DNA of 64,000 nucleotides from Pseudoalteromonas nigrifaciens (lineage in GTDB: Bacteria; Pseudomonadota; Gammaproteobacteria; Enterobacterales; Alteromonadaceae): assembly GCF_002221505.1 (NCBI RefSeq), contig NZ_CP011036.1, forward strand, positions 2,294,001 through 2,358,000. The letters run 5' to 3'. The notes below the pieces were generated by a model. The model searched no databases. It was given only the letters and a program-made list of their open reading frames with translations, and was not told the origin of the DNA. How positions within the stretch are numbered: the stretch's first letter is position 1; each line of letters starts with the position of its first letter. Positions 59,498 to 64,000 of the stretch are shown here, piece by piece. A program made the translations under genes and the position numbers.

Positions 59498-60584
59498 GAT
59501 TCAAATTGTAAGTGCATAACTTGTTTTGGCTAGATTAAGTGGTCAGTTGCTCATAAACTAACTGCTTTTTCTCCGGCAAGAGATTTTACAATGAGACATT
59601 ACAAACAACTGACCTATGCGCAAAGATGCCAGATCGCCGTTCTAAAGAAAAGCGGTTTTACGCAACAAAGTATTGCTGAGCTAACTAATTTATCGCAATC
59701 TACGATTTCAAGAGAGCTTTCTAGAAATACAGGTAAGCGAGGTTACAGACACAAACAAGCTCATGAGCGGGCTTTGTTTCGCCGAAGAAGTGTAAGAAAA
59801 CCGCTTAAGATGACACCTGAAATGATAGCTTTAATTACCCAGAAGCTTAATGAGAAGTGGAGTCCTGAACAAATAACGGGATGGTTACGCAAAGAAAGTG
59901 AACTGTCTGTCAGCCATGAATGCATTTATCTGTATATCTGGGAAGATAAAAAAGCAGGTGGTGAGTTATACCTACATCTGCGCCGACACGGTAAGAAATA
60001 TCACAAGCGCAGTCATGGTAAAACAAACCGAGGGCAAATAAAAAATCGCGTTAGCATTGAAGAACGTCCACAAATAGTTGATGAGAAAGGCCGTATCGGA
60101 GATTGGGAAATAGATACCGTCATAGGTAAAGGTCATCGAGGCGCCCTTGTTACCATTGTAGAGCGGGTCACCCAATTCACTGTATCAACTCAGGTGGCAG
60201 GAAAAACAGCGGAAGCCGTCACTACGGCGACGATAGAACTATTAAGGCCATATAGGTCAGCGCTTCATAGCATCACGGCTGACAATGGAAAAGAGTTCGC
60301 TTATCACGAGCAAATCACAGAGGCTTTAAATGTTCCTGTTTATTTTGCTCACCCTTATCATTCATGGGAGCGCGGATTGAATGAAAACACGAATGGATTA
60401 CTACGTCAGTATTGGCCGAAGAGCACCGATTTTAAGGCGGTAACACCAGCGCAAGTTATACCAGTACTTGAGCAACTTAATAATCGTCCGAGGAAGACAC
60501 TTGGATTTGAAACGCCTGCAAAATTGATGCAGGATCACTTGGCGGCTAAAGCCGCCTAAACGTTATGCACTTCAGATTTGAATC
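59498..60584 (+). mobile_element. IS30-family insertion sequence
   Basis: A 1,087-base element with terminal inverted repeats, GATTCAAAT...AGTGCATAAC at 59498-59520 and the matching complement at 60562-60584 (about 20 of 23 match). One transposase gene fills it. The element lies inside a small gene. Confidence 0.88.
59591..60559 (+). CDS. IS30-family transposase
   Basis: A 322-residue DDE transposase. The N-terminal HTH region is YAQRCQIAVLKKSGFTQQSIAELTNLSQSTISREL. The catalytic triad is Asp in GDWEIDTVIG, Asp in ITADNGKEF and Glu in HSWERGLNENTNGLLRQYWPKSTDF. The frame is intact, so the element may still move. Confidence 0.95.
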   Translation: MRHYKQLTYAQRCQIAVLKKSGFTQQSIAELTNLSQSTISRELSRNTGKRGYRHKQAHERALFRRRSVRKPLKMTPEMIALITQKLNEKWSPEQITGWLRKESELSVSHECIYLYIWEDKKAGGELYLHLRRHGKKYHKRSHGKTNRGQIKNRVSIEERPQIVDEKGRIGDWEIDTVIGKGHRGALVTIVERVTQFTVSTQVAGKTAEAVTTATIELLRPYRSALHSITADNGKEFAYHEQITEALNVPVYFAHPYHSWERGLNENTNGLLRQYWPKSTDFKAVTPAQVIPVLEQLNNRPRKTLGFETPAKLMQDHLAAKAA

Positions 60585-60816
60585 CGCGAGTTTATTGAAA
60601 CCGGCAGCACGGGTAAAACCAAAGACTATGTACGTGGTTTAGGCATTAAATCGTCTCGCGATAGCTTATATTCATCGGGTGATGTAACTAAGCTAATTAA
60701 AGATGGCGCAACCGATATTTCGCCAGCGTTGCTTGAAATAGCCAGAGTGCTTGCAAGTGCACGTAATAAAAATGGCCCTAGCTGTTAAAAAAGCTTAATT
60801 AGCCGTGTAATAACGG

Positions 60817-61413
60817 CTAATCCACCAGCTCCACACCTAATCCGCTGAGTAAATTCAACGCTTCAAAACGCTCAAATTTAGCCTTGGTTATTTGGTTGCT
60901 ATTTAAATCGATATTAAATTGCGTGGCACCAACAAAGTCGCACTGGCTTAAATTAGTTTGAAAAAATTCGCTATCACGAAAATCAGTACCGCTAAATTTA
61001 CTCTTAGCTAAATTTGCGTGCCTAAAGTCTACATTTTTTGCAAAGCAATCTGTTAGTTTAAGTGCTTTTAGAGTTAGTTCAAAAAAGGAACTGTGGCTAA
61101 GCTCACAGTGACTAAAACTCACAGCAGCATTAACACTAAGCTGCGGCCAGTTTATATCACTCCACTGTATACTGTTTAATTTACAATGACTAAAGTCAAC
61201 ATTTTCGAGTGAGCTATAACCCCATTTTAGTGATGCTAAATTGCATTTTTTAAAACTGCATTCTATAAAACGGCAGTGTTTAAATTGGCCATTTGAAAAG
61301 TCGCAATCTGTAAAAGTACAGTCTTCAAACTCTATATTCTCAAAAACCTGCTCTGTCAGTGCTAATGCTGTAAATTGTTGATCAAAATAGTGATTATTAT
61401 TTTCTATAGACAC
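60817..61413 (-). CDS. Pentapeptide-repeat protein (Qnr-like)
   Basis: A 198-residue right-handed beta-helix protein. Repeats of A/C/N-[D/N/S]-[L/F]-x-x run from about 20 to 175 (CTFTDCDFSNGQFKHCRFIECSFKKCNL, FRHANLAKSKFSGTDFRDSEFF), with one hydrophobic break near residue 95. The ending NLLSGLGVELVD resembles the dimerisation tail of Qnr (LLEPLGVIVLPD). Qnr proteins protect gyrase; this is only a distant relative and a role in quinolone resistance is not shown. Confidence 0.8.
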   Translation of the reverse strand: MSIENNNHYFDQQFTALALTEQVFENIEFEDCTFTDCDFSNGQFKHCRFIECSFKKCNLASLKWGYSSLENVDFSHCKLNSIQWSDINWPQLSVNAAVSFSHCELSHSSFFELTLKALKLTDCFAKNVDFRHANLAKSKFSGTDFRDSEFFQTNLSQCDFVGATQFNIDLNSNQITKAKFERFEALNLLSGLGVELVD

Positions 61414-61428
61414 GGTTTGAATATTACC

Positions 61429-61659
61429 TTAACGCGCAAATTGAGCTTTTTTAGGGAGATCTTTTTTCAGTGCGAGTATCGCTATAAATATTAAACCCAG
61501 AGGTAAAATTAGCGATAAACAGCCACCAACAAAAGCAATGACACCTGGATTAGTACTTTTTCGTTTACCTAATTTATAACTAATAAAAGCAAAAATAGGC
61601 ACTAATAAAAGTATAAAAAAAGCGATAAACTCGCCAAAAAGAGTGATGTTAACTGACAT
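61429..61659 (-). CDS. Small two-helix membrane protein (76 aa)
   Basis: Two hydrophobic helices (EFIAFFILLLVPIFAFISY and GVIAFVGGCLSLILPLGLIFIAILAL) joined by a basic loop. No family is recognised. It starts at ATG with GGAATT upstream and lies 15 bases before the pentapeptide-repeat gene on the same strand, so they may be cotranscribed. Confidence 0.55.
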   Translation of the reverse strand: MSVNITLFGEFIAFFILLLVPIFAFISYKLGKRKSTNPGVIAFVGGCLSLILPLGLIFIAILALKKDLPKKAQFAR

Positions 61660-61712
61660 AAGAATTCCTTTTCATCTGTATGATTATTGCAGTACTAAAT
61701 TTAACCATAAAA

Positions 61713-61740
61713 AAACCCTTAAGCCTACACTTAAGGGTTT
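61713..61740 (-). terminator. Terminator of aspS
   Basis: AAACCCTTAAG-TGTAGG-CTTAAGGGTTT on the minus strand, followed by a T-run. Confidence 0.85.
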
Positions 61741-61787
61741 AATTTTTAATTATCTAACGCATATTTACAAAACACTGTAAAAATAAT

Positions 61788-63566
61788 TTACTCTGCGCTT
61801 AGTACCGCTTTTTCTACTACGCTAATTGCAAGTTCTGCTAACGAATCAGCATTAGGCTTACTTGGCGCATTAGTTAATAAACACGACGCCTGCGTAGTTT
61901 TAGGGAACGCAATAACGTCACGAATGTTATCAGTACCACAAAGCAACATAGCTAAACGGTCAAGGCCAAAAGCTAAACCAGCATGTGGTGGCGTACCGTA
62001 TTTAAGTGCGTCAAGCAAAAAGCCAAACTTGTCTTGTTGCTCTTGCTCATTAATACCTAAAATTCTAAACGCAGCTTCTTGCATATCAGCATTATGAATA
62101 CGTACCGAACCGCCACCTACTTCGTAGCCGTTTAATACCATATCGTACGCATCTGAAATAGCAGCCGCAGGGTTTGCTTCAAGTTCACTTGCGCTCATGT
62201 CTTTTGGCGCAGTAAATGGATGATGTACAGCGTGCAGCGTACCTTCGTCATCTTCTTCAAACATTGGGAAATCTACAACCCAAAGTGGTGCCCAGCTATC
62301 AAGGTTAGTGATTTCTAAATCAATACCAATTTTAACGCGCAGTGCGCCCATTGCTTCATTTACTGTGTTTCGCTTATCGGCACCAAATAAAATAATATCG
62401 CCCGACTGTGCATTAGTACGCTCAAGTAACTGAGTAATTACATCTGCAGTTAAAAATTTAGCTACTGGTGACTGCACGCCTTCTGCGCCAGCAGTGTGAT
62501 CGTTTACTTTCATCCACGCCATGCCTTTAGCGCCGTAAATACCAATAAACTTAGTGTAATCGTCAAGTTGTTTACGCGAAAGCTTAGCACCACCTGGTAC
62601 AGTTAATACCGCAACACGGCCTTTTTCGTCATTTGCAGGGCCTGAGAAAACATTAAACTCTACGTCTTTAACTAAATCGGCAATATCAACAAGCTTCATT
62701 GGATTACGTAAATCAGGCTTATCTGAACCGTATAAGCTCATTGCTTCGCTGTAAGGCATAATTGGAAAATCGCCTAAATCTACATTTAGCAATGTTTGCC
62801 ACATTTCGCGGATCATTTTTTCAGTCATACCACGTACTTGATCAGAGCTCATGAACGAGGTTTCAATATCTATTTGAGTAAACTCAGGTTGGCGATCAGC
62901 ACGTAAATCTTCATCACGGAAACATTTTACAATTTGGTAGTAACGGTCAAAACCCGACATCATCAACAATTGCTTAAATAACTGCGGCGACTGCGGTAAT
63001 GCGTAAAAACTACCTTTGTGAACACGACTCGGTACTAAGTAATCGCGCGCGCCCTCTGGCGTTGCTTTGGTAAGTACGGGTGTTTCTATGTCTAAAAAGC
63101 CGTTTTCATCTAAAAAACGACGCACAAAGCTGCTTGCTTTAGCGCGTAACTTAATGCGGTCGCTCATTTCTAAGCGACGTAGGTCTAGGTAGCGGTATTT
63201 TAAACGACGCTCTTCAGAGTTCACTTGGTTAAAATCAAGTGGTAATGGCTCTGAGCGGTTAATAATATTAAGCTCAGTGCCTAATATTTCGATTTCGCCT
63301 GTAGGCATGTCTTTATTTACTTGGCTATCTGGGCGTGCACGTACAATACCTTTTAACTGCACACAAAATTCTTGGCGAAGCGTGTTAGCTGAACTCATCA
63401 ACTCTTCAATGTCAGAATCGAATACAACTTGTACTAAACCTTCTCTATCGCGTAAATCGACAAAGATAAGTCCACCAAGGTCACGTCGTTTGTTGATCCA
63501 GCCACATAGTTCAACTTCTTGATCTACGTGAGTTTTATTTAGCTGTCCGCAGTATATAGAGCGCAT
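61788..63566 (-). CDS. aspS: Aspartyl-tRNA synthetase
   Basis: A 592-residue class IIb synthetase. The start [43 protein letters not shown] is the OB anticodon-binding domain, then [21 protein letters not shown] and [44 protein letters not shown] (motif 2), the bacterial GAD insert ([11 protein letters not shown]) and [13 protein letters not shown] (motif 3). The frame extends to 63602, but AGGAAAACT precedes the ATG at 63566. Confidence 0.97.
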   Translation of the reverse strand: MRSIYCGQLNKTHVDQEVELCGWINKRRDLGGLIFVDLRDREGLVQVVFDSDIEELMSSANTLRQEFCVQLKGIVRARPDSQVNKDMPTGEIEILGTELNIINRSEPLPLDFNQVNSEERRLKYRYLDLRRLEMSDRIKLRAKASSFVRRFLDENGFLDIETPVLTKATPEGARDYLVPSRVHKGSFYALPQSPQLFKQLLMMSGFDRYYQIVKCFRDEDLRADRQPEFTQIDIETSFMSSDQVRGMTEKMIREMWQTLLNVDLGDFPIMPYSEAMSLYGSDKPDLRNPMKLVDIADLVKDVEFNVFSGPANDEKGRVAVLTVPGGAKLSRKQLDDYTKFIGIYGAKGMAWMKVNDHTAGAEGVQSPVAKFLTADVITQLLERTNAQSGDIILFGADKRNTVNEAMGALRVKIGIDLEITNLDSWAPLWVVDFPMFEEDDEGTLHAVHHPFTAPKDMSASELEANPAAAISDAYDMVLNGYEVGGGSVRIHNADMQEAAFRILGINEQEQQDKFGFLLDALKYGTPPHAGLAFGLDRLAMLLCGTDNIRDVIAFPKTTQASCLLTNAPSKPNADSLAELAISVVEKAVLSAE

Positions 63567-63814
63567 AGTTTTCCTGTCAGATAAAAGGCGTGCAACGGTC
63601 AAAAAACATTCGTTTTAAGTAGGGTAAATCTTTTTTATAAATACGAATATAAAAATAACACCGCTTGCAATTCAAAATAATCAAATTAAGCCCTGTATTA
63701 TACGCAAGTGATATGAAGATACTAGGGCGGGTGTCGTTTTTTGCATCGGATTTAAAGCAGCATATTTTATTATTTGATACACTATAGCTACTTTATAATT
63801 AGGCGTTAGTTTGT

Positions 63815-64000
63815 ATGCTATATATTGGGTGCCCACAGTGGTCAAGCAATGCGTGGAAAGGCAATTTATTTTCGAGCCAATGTAAAAATACCGATATGCT
63901 AAGCCAATACGCGCAACATTTTAACTCTGTAGAGGGAAATACCAGCTTTTACGCCGATCCATCCCCAAGTACTCTTTTACGCTGGGCAAACAGTGTACCC
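63815..64000 (+). CDS. DUF72 protein, N-terminal fragment
   Basis: 62 residues are visible before the window ends: MLYIGCPQWSSNAWKGNLF... ENSVEGNTSFYADPSPSTLLRWANSVP-type sequence. The pattern G-x-P-x-W and F-N-x-V-E-G-N-T-S-F-Y is diagnostic of the DUF72 (YecE) family, which has a TIM-barrel-like fold and unknown role. The start is the ATG at 63815; a ribosome-binding site is not obvious. Confidence 0.8.
   Translation, partial: MLYIGCPQWSSNAWKGNLFSSQCKNTDMLSQYAQHFNSVEGNTSFYADPSPSTLLRWANSVP

Larger units (their letters stand above)
59367..60788 (+). pseudogene. Small conserved gene interrupted by an IS30-family element
   Basis: The 5' part (59367-59497) encodes MKSYNTIAERIEILQSRIEA... with a coiled-coil start and ends at a stop made by the element. 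The 3' part (60585-60788) continues EFIETGSTGKTKDYVRGLG ... SALLEIARVLASARNKNGPSC-type sequence to TAA. Joined, they would give a protein of about 110 residues in one frame. I do not recognise its function. No exact target-site duplication is evident. Confidence 0.7.

Noticed and set aside
63832..63845. GTGCCCACAGTGG as a third copy of the 121-bp repeat
   Set aside because: The match is limited to about a dozen bases and lies inside the conserved start of the DUF72 gene.

Overview
The window reads as a chromosomal segment of a marine gammaproteobacterium of the order Alteromonadales, most likely Pseudoalteromonas. This is inferred from protein flavour (DUF2989 and DUF1439 lipoproteins, long-form GAPDH, HelD, CcoG, UvrY-UvrC-PgsA, Hda-PheST-IhfA), the AT-rich base composition and gene order. 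It is mostly core genome. The mobile DNA seen is one group II intron and one IS30-family element.

Left part (1-18.3 kb): a SnoaL-like gene fragment divergent from a short-chain dehydrogenase; a YkgJ-type cysteine-cluster protein; a secreted S51/cyanophycinase-like protein that appears to lack its catalytic serine; helicase IV; an M14-type amidohydrolase; ccoG followed by a PAS-AAA-Fis sigma-54 activator, with shared 16-bp palindromes and a good -24/-12 promoter in front of ccoG; a DUF1439 lipoprotein; the DUF349/YeaC/zinc-ribbon group; an AGCS symporter; and a cytosolic-carboxypeptidase-like M14 enzyme.

Middle (18.3-38 kb): a group IIC intron (about 2.1 kb, with RT/maturase, domain V and domain VI) sits directly behind the terminator of the gap gene. 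Next come the pheS-pheT-ihfA and DUF2066-hda genes, a repeat-rich spacer, and a complete rrn operon (16S-23S-5S, minus strand) with two promoters and no tRNA in its 16S-23S spacer. A second AGCS symporter and an eight-gene tRNA array (Gly-Cys-Leu, Gly-Leu, Gly-Cys-Leu in transcription order) follow.

Right part (38-64 kb): uvrY-uvrC-pgsA; a DAACS symporter; cysK; a lipoprotein; fadE; an outer-membrane barrel protein; an ABC exporter with a bacterial PH-domain protein; nudC-metC; a NYN-domain protein; a SatD-like/DUF3307 gene pair behind a striking double palindrome; rhlE; a DUF1801 protein; a 2OG-Fe(II) oxygenase; a hydrolase-OsmC fusion; a small gene split by an IS30-family insertion; a Qnr-like pentapeptide-repeat protein; aspS; and the start of a DUF72 gene.

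The leads least explained by standard annotation are two. One is the TCGCGA palindromes joining the sigma-54 activator to ccoG. The other is the SatD-like/DUF3307 operon, whose first protein looks like a cyclase-type fold joined to a helix-turn-helix and lies behind two mirror-image 18-bp palindromes. No CRISPR array, prophage or recognisable defence island is present.
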